Shown: in pieces, positions 6,285 through 12,023 of the stretch
How the letters are laid out: each line of letters begins with the position of its first letter
How positions within the stretch are numbered: the first letter of the stretch is position 1
NCBI GenBank assembly: GCA_027295365.1
Contig: JAPULD010000496.1
Location: forward strand, 1 to 12,935
Source of the DNA: Planctomycetota bacterium
Lineage (GTDB): Bacteria; Planctomycetota; Phycisphaerae; Phycisphaerales; SM1A02
Direction of reading: 5' to 3'
Length of the DNA: 12,935 nucleotides
Program-made: the position numbers and the translations under genes
The notes under the pieces: model-generated
What the model was told of the DNA's origin: nothing
What the model saw: only the letters and a program-made list of their open reading frames with translations
The model's database searches: none

Positions 6285-6692
6285 ATGAAGATCGATCACA
6301 TTGAATTGTTCGTCCCGAGTCGGGAGCAGGCCGCCCAATGGTATGGGCAGGTTTTCGGATTCCAGGTTCTGGAAAAGTATCGCATATGGGCCTTGCAGGG
6401 AGGCCCCCTCATGATTTCCAACGACGGGGGCGACACGATGATCGCGTTGTTCAAGGGTCCACCACAAGGCCAGCAGGAAGTCCGCGGGTTTCGGCGTCTC
6501 GCTTTCCGAGTGACCGACTCTGAATTCCTCCGCTTTATCGAGTCGTCCGGCAGCGTGCTCGCCTCACCGCTTAGTCCTGAGAACATTAAGGATCACGAGA
6601 AGGCGATCTCCGTCTATTTTTGCGATCCATACGGCAACCCATTGGAAGTCACGACCTACGACCATGCCAAGGTCAGGAAAGAGCTGCTCTAG
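6285..6692 (+). CDS. VOC-superfamily (glyoxalase/dioxygenase fold) protein
   Basis: The product is 135 aa, one full VOC module of two beta-alpha-beta-beta-beta halves. Half one begins KIDHIELFVPSREQAAQWYG (His5 in the usual first metal position), and half two begins FRRLAFRVTDSEFLRFI and ends DPYGNPLEVTTYD (Glu121 in the usual last metal position). The expected second-half His (H-[LI]-A-F) is Arg71 here, so the classical metal site is incomplete; reaction and substrate cannot be told. The ATG at 6285 starts right at the family N-terminus; the open frame continues upstream through the REPIN, which is not coding. There is no clear Shine-Dalgarno site. Its last 47 codons and the DNA behind it are duplicated at 7675 onward. 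Confidence 0.85.
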   Translation: MKIDHIELFVPSREQAAQWYGQVFGFQVLEKYRIWALQGGPLMISNDGGDTMIALFKGPPQGQQEVRGFRRLAFRVTDSEFLRFIESSGSVLASPLSPENIKDHEKAISVYFCDPYGNPLEVTTYDHAKVRKELL

Positions 6693-6974
6693 TCAGATGA
6701 AGAAAACGGGAACTGGTACGTTTCCTGACCGTGACCGGCGGAACCCGTTTGATCCGGTTGATTTTCAGCCCGCCCCGAGGGATGATCGCGATTCTTTGAG
6801 GGCGCTCCCCGGCCCCCAATCCCGGAACGCGGCCTTCGCACCCAGAACGCCGCAATGTCCGGCACATCGTTTGCTTTTCTGATTGAGCGTGTCGATATCA
6901 CCGAACTGCAGAATTCCGCAGAGCATGGCTAACGACCCATAGTCCACAGAATTGTGGTCAATCAACTGTTGGGT
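6549..6974 (+). repeat. Long direct repeat, copy 1 (VOC 3' end plus downstream non-coding module)
   Basis: It is homologous to 7675-8166. The coding portion (6549-6692) matches 7675-7818 with about 17 differences in 144 bases by eye, without gaps. The non-coding part shares the palindromic repeat, a block around cgcaatgtccggca (6851-6864), and a tail ending at ctgttg. Gaps occur in the middle. Confidence 0.8.
6699..6730 (+). repeat. Short palindromic repeat, copy A
   Basis: It is one of four copies of a roughly 32-base unit with the plan GAAGAAAACG, a GGGACTGGTA-like centre, then CGTTTTCTTGACC. The two ends pair, so it can form a hairpin. Copy A has one extra A in the centre and CGTTTCCTGACC at its end. 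Confidence 0.8.
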
Positions 6975-7040
6975 GGGCAGAAAGCACGATGTTGTCGGCG
7001 GTCACACAAGCCTACACTCGTCATGACGCGGAATAACCAA

Positions 7041-7046
7041 GAGGAG
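7041..7046 (+). promoter_or_regulatory. Shine-Dalgarno site of the 177-aa gene
   Basis: GAGGAG lies 8 bases before the ATG at 7055, an ideal ribosome site that fixes this start. Confidence 0.8.
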
Positions 7047-7054
7047 ATAACCCA

Positions 7055-7588
7055 ATGGGTCTTGACTACCAACATCTGGATGCCAGAACTCGGGAACTGA
7101 TGCTCACCGAGATTGACCGGGACATCGACGCATCGACACTCTACCTGAGTGCCAATCTCAGCGATCAAGGGAAGGGAGAGTATCCCGATCTCATCCGGGA
7201 TGCGGCGCGAGGTGGCAACGACGAAACGTTGGCATCGGCTATTCGTGGCCGCCTCAACTCGCATGAGAAACCGCGAAAGCTGAAGTCCGGCGGATTCTCG
7301 AAGCCTCCGGTCATGCGTAGCAACGCGCACCAGATGCTTGGCGAAGGGGAATTCAACCGATTCTACATTCGGGCGCTCTGCGTTCGCGCGATCGAGGATG
7401 GTATCCCTGAGGTCACCGTGTTTCGCGCAAAGGCCGTAGAGAATGCACGCTCGGCATCGGAACAGATGATCGGTCGGGGCATGCCGGCCGAGGCACTACT
7501 CAGTGATCTGCGGGACAAGCCCGGCGTCGATACCGCGCTTGGACTGCCACCCGGCCCGAACTCCGGGCTCTCCGCGCGGCTAACGTGA
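7055..7588 (+). CDS. Protein of unknown function, 177 aa
   Basis: I cannot assign a family. The product is soluble, with no TM segment or signal. The N-terminal half has DARTRELMLTEIDRDIDAST and a helical run ending AIRGRLNSHEKPRKLKSGGF. The centre carries GEGEFNRFYIRALCVRAIED followed by VTVFRAKAVENARSASEQMI, a compact, conserved-looking block. The C-terminus is LGLPPGPNSGLSARLT with a PGPNSGL motif. The ideal GAGGAG ribosome site makes translation very likely. It sits between two copies of the repeated VOC-derived module, in the same direction as its neighbours, which suggests a cassette-like acquired gene. Its stop TGA overlaps the ATG of the VOC remnant (TGATG at 7586-7590). Confidence 0.8.
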   Translation: MGLDYQHLDARTRELMLTEIDRDIDASTLYLSANLSDQGKGEYPDLIRDAARGGNDETLASAIRGRLNSHEKPRKLKSGGFSKPPVMRSNAHQMLGEGEFNRFYIRALCVRAIEDGIPEVTVFRAKAVENARSASEQMIGRGMPAEALLSDLRDKPGVDTALGLPPGPNSGLSARLT

Positions 7589-7818
7589 TGGACTACAGCG
7601 CTGGCAGACTGCTGCCCCTCCGGAAAGAAAACGGGACACAGGGAAGAAGACGGGACTGGTTCGTTTTCTTGACCGGCAGCTTGCTCGCCGCACCGCTTGG
7701 TCCTGAAGACATTAAGGATCACGAGAAGGCGATCTCCGACTTTTTTTCCGATCCTGATGGCAATCATCTGGAAGTCACGACCTACGACCATGCCAAGGTC
7801 AGAAAAGAGCTGCTCTAA
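7588..7818 (+). pseudogene. Truncated duplicate of the VOC gene (3' end only)
   Basis: From 7675 the frame encodes GSLLAAPLGPEDIKDHEKAI and the rest up to ELL, matching residues 89-135 of the VOC protein at 6285 with about a dozen changes. The first two thirds of the domain, including the N-terminal metal ligand, are absent and replaced by about 29 residues translated from the palindromic repeat DNA. The junction lies exactly at the end of repeat copy B. The reading frame is intact and its ATG overlaps the stop of the upstream gene (TGATG), so a 76-aa product could be made by translational coupling, but half a VOC domain is unlikely to fold as an enzyme. Confidence 0.75.
7643..7674 (+). repeat. 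Short palindromic repeat, copy B
   Basis: GAAGAAGACG, GGACTGGTT and CGTTTTCTTGACC form the best palindrome of the four copies. A partial extra copy (aaagaaaacgggacac) lies just upstream at 7624-7639. Copy B abuts the truncated VOC fragment at 7675, marking a rearrangement junction. Confidence 0.8.
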
Positions 7819-8166
7819 CCAGAAGAATAAAACTGGACTGGTACGTTTCATGACCCGTGAATCCTTTATAACGGTCAGCCCAAAGGGTTCTAACGACCAT
7901 CCAAAATCCTTGTTCTGGAGCGGAATCCACGCTTTTTACCGGGTTGATCCCACATACCCCGCTTGACGAAAGGCCCACCGCGCGCGACCATCAGAACAAA
8001 CCGGGGATGTTCCCCGGCCTCCGGACCCGGTACGTGGCCTTTCGCAATGTCCGGCAAATCGTTTGCTTTAATGTTTGAGTGTGGAAATAGTCTCGCTTTG
8101 CAAAATTGCGCATCGCACGGCCCACGACTCACTCTCAACGGAATTTTATACAATATGCTGTTGAGC
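7675..8166 (+). repeat. Long direct repeat, copy 2 (VOC 3' end plus downstream non-coding module)
   Basis: It is homologous to 6549-6974 in the same orientation. Shared blocks are the VOC 3' end, the palindromic repeat (copy C), the block cgcaatgtccggcaaatcg near 8043-8061, and the tail ending ctgttgagc. It is followed by an unrelated gene (SIR2) where copy 1 is followed by the 177-aa gene. Confidence 0.8.
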
Positions 8167-8214
8167 AGCCGATCCACGGACATGATCCGGGAAGTAACTA
8201 TAAGGTACAGGAAT
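7819..8214. other. 396-base non-coding stretch of the second module
   Basis: It contains palindromic repeat copy C, a perfect hairpin CCGGGGA-TGT-TCCCCGG at 8001-8017, and a second small hairpin GCAAA-TCG-TTTGC at 8054-8066 that is nearly conserved in copy 1. The SIR2 frame is open from 7963, but this upstream part is homologous to non-coding DNA elsewhere, so I treat it as leader. Promoter elements were not clear. Confidence 0.6.
7822..7854 (+). repeat. Short palindromic repeat, copy C
   Basis: It reads GAAGAATAAAACT, GGACTGGTA, CGTTTCATGACC. It lies directly after the VOC remnant, at the same place as copy A behind the full VOC gene, and has diverged from A. Confidence 0.75.
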
Positions 8215-9693
8215 ATGAAACATTCGGGTGAAGTCGTATTTCTCATTGGCGCCGGTGCATCTCAGTCGCTCAATATTCCTCCCATGGGTGGCATGTTCGA
8301 TGCATTTCTGAAGCAACCACGCAATAATATTTCTCCCGTCGATAAAAGGATTTGCCGGATGTTCATCGATAAGCTCGGGGTGAATAGAGACCTTGAGGAA
8401 TTTCTGCTTGCTGCCAACACTATTGCAGATCCACGAACCCAGAGCGTATGGAAGCTTGTCGAGAAGACAATCTCCCCTTCTATGAAGGGTGCCCGTGTCG
8501 AAAAGCATCGTGCGAAACTTCAAACGTACATCTCCGAGATCAAAGACACTCGATCCCACATCCTCGACTTCATGGCAAGAACATGTTTCATGTTTGATCA
8601 GCAACAGGCGCTAAACATGCTCAGAGCTTTTGTTGGCGTAGTTGCAGACAAAGGTTACCCCGTATACACCACCAACTATGACTTCGCTCTCGAATACACA
8701 GCAGAAGAGACTGGTATCAATGTTCAGGATAATTTCGTCACTAAGGGGCGACGCGATATATGGGATCCAAACATTGTGTTTAGTCTCGACAAGGGTTTCA
8801 CGATAATAAAACTCCATGGATCTGTGACGTGGTATTTGGACGATGCTGGAATTATTGAAAAGATCGATTCATACACAATCTTTAATCGAGCAGGGCACAA
8901 TGTTGAACGTCTTGTTGTTTTTCCGACGCGTTTTAAAGACATTTACGATCAACATTTCTTCGCACTATATTCTCATTTCTTGGCTTCTCTTTCATCTGCG
9001 AAATGCCTTGTCGTAGTCGGACATAGCCTTAGAGATGAGTACATCAGGGCAGGCATAATCGAGCGGTTTCGTGAAAAGAACCTGAAGATCATTGTAATTG
9101 ATCCGATCTGGCCTCAAGCACTTCCCTCGGAGTTCAAACCAGCCAAAGTGGGAACCGCAGGTACTCTGACACATATTCCCTGTAAATTCGAAGAGTTCTC
9201 TAATGAACTCGCACATGTCTTGGATAATCAAAGTCCCATTGACGTTGGAACGGCGTGCGCAGTTAGCCTGCACCATATGCGATTCAAAAAGAGCAAATTG
9301 AAACTGAAAGGCAATATTGGCATACTGAAACCAGGCGAGACAAAAAAATTCATTGCCTCGGTTGACGCGTACGTTCATCCCCATCACAGGCCCGTTTGTG
9401 CTAGAGCTTGGCTTGAGGCCAACTTTCAGTCATCTGACGGCGAACAAAAGCACGAATGTATGGGGACATTCTTGAATCCGGAAGATAAGGCACTGCCCTT
9501 AGGACTGAGTGGTTCACTGCGGAAAGATATTCCGATACATATCAAGATTCCCGAATATCCAGTTTGGCTAAAGAATGCGAAGAAGATTCAACTTCGGGTT
9601 GCGATTGTTGAAAAATCTCTACGTCGACCGGCATATTTAAAAACATCTTCCATAGTAGCTGAAGCCACAAGGGAACTGACATACACGACTTGA
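8215..9693 (+). CDS. SIR2-domain protein, putative NAD-consuming anti-phage effector
   Basis: The product is 492 aa from the ATG at 8215, which has AAGG and AGGA just upstream; in-frame ATGs at 8182 and 8155 are alternatives. The SIR2 (NAD-binding Rossmann) motifs are all there: VVFLIGAGASQSLNIPP (7-23, GAGxS), YTTNYD (151-156, catalytic-type Asn154), IIKLHGS (197-203, His201), CLVVVGHSLRDEY (264-276) and IIVIDP (292-297). An insertion of about 115 residues between the first two is helical, as in defence-type SIR2 proteins. Zinc-binding Cys pairs typical of deacetylase sirtuins are not evident. Residues about 345-492 form a separate beta-rich C-terminal domain (LKPGETKKFIASVDAYVHPH) of no family I know, possibly the sensor. 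The gene is clearly AT-richer than its neighbours and lies in the repeat-built region, so transfer is likely. Defence-type SIR2 proteins deplete NAD upon infection; that role here is inference. Confidence 0.88.
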   Translation: MKHSGEVVFLIGAGASQSLNIPPMGGMFDAFLKQPRNNISPVDKRICRMFIDKLGVNRDLEEFLLAANTIADPRTQSVWKLVEKTISPSMKGARVEKHRAKLQTYISEIKDTRSHILDFMARTCFMFDQQQALNMLRAFVGVVADKGYPVYTTNYDFALEYTAEETGINVQDNFVTKGRRDIWDPNIVFSLDKGFTIIKLHGSVTWYLDDAGIIEKIDSYTIFNRAGHNVERLVVFPTRFKDIYDQHFFALYSHFLASLSSAKCLVVVGHSLRDEYIRAGIIERFREKNLKIIVIDPIWPQALPSEFKPAKVGTAGTLTHIPCKFEEFSNELAHVLDNQSPIDVGTACAVSLHHMRFKKSKLKLKGNIGILKPGETKKFIASVDAYVHPHHRPVCARAWLEANFQSSDGEQKHECMGTFLNPEDKALPLGLSGSLRKDIPIHIKIPEYPVWLKNAKKIQLRVAIVEKSLRRPAYLKTSSIVAEATRELTYTT

Positions 9694-9715
9694 AAGTGAA
9701 AGAAGACTTGTCCGG

Positions 9716-9744
9716 GAAGAAAACGGGAATGGTATGCTTCTTCG
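9716..9744 (+). repeat. Short palindromic repeat, copy D
   Basis: It reads GAAGAAAACG, GGAATGGTAT, GCTTCTTCG, with GAAGAA and TTCTTC as pairing ends. It lies 22 bases after the SIR2 stop and marks the right limit of the repeat-bearing region. Confidence 0.7.
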
Positions 9745-9783
9745 AATTGGACTCCGACCGCCAAAACATGGAGTACAAACCTC

Positions 9784-10212
9784 ATGACATCACACTACGA
9801 CAAATCCAAGAACTGCCGCGTGGGGACCATGGACGAGAAGCAGTTCCAGGCCGAGGCGGGCAAGGCCAGCGGCTCGTACTTCAAGACCCTGATCGGCGTG
9901 TGGACGAAGAAAGGCGGCACGCTCAAGTGGGGCGCGGGGGGCGTCGGGCTCCGCGGTTCGATCAAAGGCAAGGAAGTCGGCATCTGCTTTCTCGCCCCCG
10001 CCTACGCCACCAAAAAGGATCGAATCGAGTTGTCGCTGAACGCCCTCGCCAAGCAGATCGGCGCGCCTCGCTGCGAGGCCCTAAAGAAGGCATTGCAGAA
10101 AGCGGCGGGAGACCAGATGAAAGGAGCCTCGATGGTGAGCATCCTGGAGCCGGGGGAACTTTCCGCCTCGGGCCAGAAGTCACTGACCTCGGCGCTGTGC
10201 AAACTGCTCTGA
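9784..10212 (+). CDS. Protein of unknown function, 142 aa
   Basis: I do not recognise a named family. The start at 9784 is backed by GGAG at 9770-9773, 10 bases upstream; an internal ATG at 9829 (MDEKQFQAEA) may be the family start, giving 127 aa. The core reads SYFKTLIGVWTKKGGTLKWG, then GVGLRGSIKGKEVGICFLAP, a helix followed by short strands. The C-terminal half is helical and Lys/Ala-rich (LSLNALAKQIG; EALKKALQKAAGDQ) and ends LTSALCKLL. It is basic, with no signal or TM segment. It is more GC-rich than the SIR2 gene before it, so it need not have arrived with it. It stands alone, 90 bases after SIR2 and about 160 before the P450. Confidence 0.75.
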   Translation: MTSHYDKSKNCRVGTMDEKQFQAEAGKASGSYFKTLIGVWTKKGGTLKWGAGGVGLRGSIKGKEVGICFLAPAYATKKDRIELSLNALAKQIGAPRCEALKKALQKAAGDQMKGASMVSILEPGELSASGQKSLTSALCKLL

Positions 10213-10363
10213 GGTCGCCGGCGAGAGCAGAAGATGCTGGGACCGGCACAACGACAAAAATGGAGGGGCAAGCACGACATTTCCGTGCTCAGCGAGTAGA
10301 TTGCTTGCTGAACAGGGTCTGGAGACGAAGCCGCGGGCTCCGCTTGAAACCGACAATCGACAT

Positions 10364-10370
10364 GGGGAAA
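10364..10370 (+). promoter_or_regulatory. Ribosome-binding site of the P450 gene
   Basis: GGGGAAA ends 4 bases before the ATG at 10375, an acceptable if close site supporting this start. The preceding gap (10213-10363) contains a 6-bp hairpin AGCACG/CGTGCT at 10271-10289, with no T-tract. Confidence 0.45.
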
Positions 10371-10374
10371 TCCA

Positions 10375-11928
10375 ATGCCCGATTCCTGGCTGGGCTCATG
10401 CTCGGCATTCGCGAAAGATCACGTTCCGGGATATCGGAGCATCGCGCGACTGCCTCGACAATTGCTTGGGCGCAACCCTTTCCGGGGTGATGTGAAGCCG
10501 ACGCGGGTGCCGCTCTTTTCATTCTCATCAGGCAGGCCGACGACGCCCTTCCCACACCCCTGGAATTACCGGGAGCCGATTCGAATCCTCGACACCTACT
10601 TCTGGGGCGTCGAGTCCGAAGAAGGATCGGGCCAGCACAATCGATACCTGGACGTGCCAGGGCTCGCGCCGGTCCTGATCACCCGGGATCCGGGAGTCAT
10701 CCGGGCCATCTCCAAGGAGACGGGAGGTCGGGAAGGACAGTTCGATCGCGACACGCGCCCATCCAAGGGCATCGCGCGAGCCACGGGCAAGGATTCGCTC
10801 CTGTACGCCAACGGGCCGACCTGGAAGCGACAGAAGAAACTGTCCACCCCCCCCTTCGGGAGGTCATCGCTCTTTCAACCCGAGCAGTTTCACGAGTTCG
10901 AGGAGACGTTCCGACACACGGTACGCAAGCGTCTCGAGGTGATCCGGGAACGACTGGAACGTTCCGGATCGTCGATCCGCGTCGAGGTCGAGCCGGAAAT
11001 CAAGGCCGTCATGCTGGAGATGCTGGTCAACAATTTCTTCGGCGCGGAGGTCGAGTACGAGCTGATCAGAGATCGGTACGTTCCCGCGCTGGATGGAGTC
11101 ATCGAATTCATCGTGCGGGACACGGTCGTCAACCTGTTGGGCGTTCCCTTGAAATGGCTGCCCGGCCTCAGCAAGAGGATAGTCGCCAGCAAGGCGGCGC
11201 ACCAGGCGTTCGAGGAGTTGACCGACCTGGTCATCGCTCAAAGACAAGCGGGAACGGGACTTTGGAAACAGTTCAAGTCCGATGCGCCGGACGCGTTGAT
11301 TCGAAGCAACATAAAAGTCTTCCTGGCCGGGGCCTTGGAAGCCACGACGTCGTATGCGAGTTGGGCGCTGTCGCATCTGGCCCGGAACGAGGCGAGCCAG
11401 GAGAAGGTCTATCAGGAAGTCAAAGATCTGGAGGATTACTCGCCTGAGAATCTCGAGACGGCGACGTATCTCGGGCACGTCCTGGACGAAACCCTGCGTC
11501 TGACTCCTTCCCTGTATTTTCTGCCTCGGAAAGCGACGACCGACACCTGGATTGAAACGACGTCCGGGAGCACGTTGTGGATCCCGAAGGGAACGCACAT
11601 TCTCCTGGACGTCTGGCACGCCAATCGACATGAGGATCACTGGGGCGTCAACGTCACCGGTCATCCCGCGATCGAGTTCGTCCCGGAACGGTGGGAAGAT
11701 CTCTCCCAGAAGGAATGCAATGCCCGGGACCTTCTTCATTTCGGTTTCGGTCATGGGCCGAGGTTTTGCCCGGGCAAGAATCTGGGGCAGATGGAAGTCG
11801 CCCTCGTCGTCGGAGCGTTCGTGAAGCTCTTCCGATTCAGGGCCGTCAACCCCGAGAATCATGCTCGGGCAGGGGTTTCCACCAAGCCCGCGGATGGCGT
11901 TGAAATCGATCTCGAGTTACGCAAGTGA
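10375..11928 (+). CDS. Cytochrome P450
   Basis: The product is 517 aa, a haem-thiolate monooxygenase; the substrate is not predictable. The heme loop HFGFGHGPRFCPGKN places the axial ligand at Cys465. The K-helix ExxR is ETLR at 372-375 (LDETLRLTPS), the meander PERW is in FVPERWEDL, and the C-helix is WKRQKKL, with Lys where Arg is usual. The I-helix reads AGALEATTSY at 318-327: the two Thr (324, 325) are present, but the acidic residue usually just before them is Ala323, with Glu322 one place earlier. The N-terminus lacks a membrane anchor, so it is a soluble class that needs separate redox partners; none is encoded nearby. The first 50 residues are Arg/Pro-rich and slightly longer than in most bacterial P450s. 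It converges on the S9 peptidase gene. Confidence 0.95.
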   Translation: MPDSWLGSCSAFAKDHVPGYRSIARLPRQLLGRNPFRGDVKPTRVPLFSFSSGRPTTPFPHPWNYREPIRILDTYFWGVESEEGSGQHNRYLDVPGLAPVLITRDPGVIRAISKETGGREGQFDRDTRPSKGIARATGKDSLLYANGPTWKRQKKLSTPPFGRSSLFQPEQFHEFEETFRHTVRKRLEVIRERLERSGSSIRVEVEPEIKAVMLEMLVNNFFGAEVEYELIRDRYVPALDGVIEFIVRDTVVNLLGVPLKWLPGLSKRIVASKAAHQAFEELTDLVIAQRQAGTGLWKQFKSDAPDALIRSNIKVFLAGALEATTSYASWALSHLARNEASQEKVYQEVKDLEDYSPENLETATYLGHVLDETLRLTPSLYFLPRKATTDTWIETTSGSTLWIPKGTHILLDVWHANRHEDHWGVNVTGHPAIEFVPERWEDLSQKECNARDLLHFGFGHGPRFCPGKNLGQMEVALVVGAFVKLFRFRAVNPENHARAGVSTKPADGVEIDLELRK

Positions 11929-11948
11929 TTGATCCACGGAGAAGCATG

Positions 11949-11973
11949 AAAAAACGCCGAATCACTCGGCGTT
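11949..11973 (-). terminator. Intrinsic terminator of the S9 peptidase gene
   Basis: An 8-bp perfect stem, AACGCCGA/TCGGCGTT, has a 5-base loop. On the minus strand it is followed by T (complement of the A-run 11949-11954). It lies about 50 bases beyond the peptidase stop and just after the P450 stop, so it may stop both converging transcripts, but the U-tract suits only the leftward one. Confidence 0.85.
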
Positions 11974-12023
11974 GTCAGAAGACCTGAATTGAATCCGTTT
12001 GAGGATCGTACTGGCGGTTTCGT

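Larger units (their letters stand above)
6693..7054. other. 362-base non-coding stretch of the repeated module
   Basis: It contains palindromic repeat copy A, the conserved block shared with the second module, and a small nested hairpin at 6935-6974 (ACCCA/TGGGT outside, CCACA/TGTGG inside a GAAT loop). A weak promoter candidate, TTGTCG at 6992-6997 and TACACT at 7013-7018 (15-base spacing), precedes the 177-aa gene. I see no gene here; the open frames have no family features and lie in conserved non-coding sequence. Confidence 0.6.

Noticed and set aside
6549..8166. CRISPR array
   Set aside because: Repeats are few, imperfect and unevenly spaced, with genes between them; there are no regular spacers or cas genes.
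7963..8214. N-terminal extension of the SIR2 protein
   Set aside because: This DNA is homologous to non-coding sequence behind the VOC gene, and the SIR2 core starts within 10 residues of the ATG at 8215.
9690..10490. Plus-strand 266-aa open frame
   Set aside because: It is an Arg/Gly-rich out-of-frame shadow of the 142-aa gene, typical of GC-rich DNA.
10864..11862. Minus-strand 332-aa open frame opposite the P450
   Set aside because: It is antisense to a P450 with all family motifs; the Arg/Asp-rich composition is that of a shadow frame.
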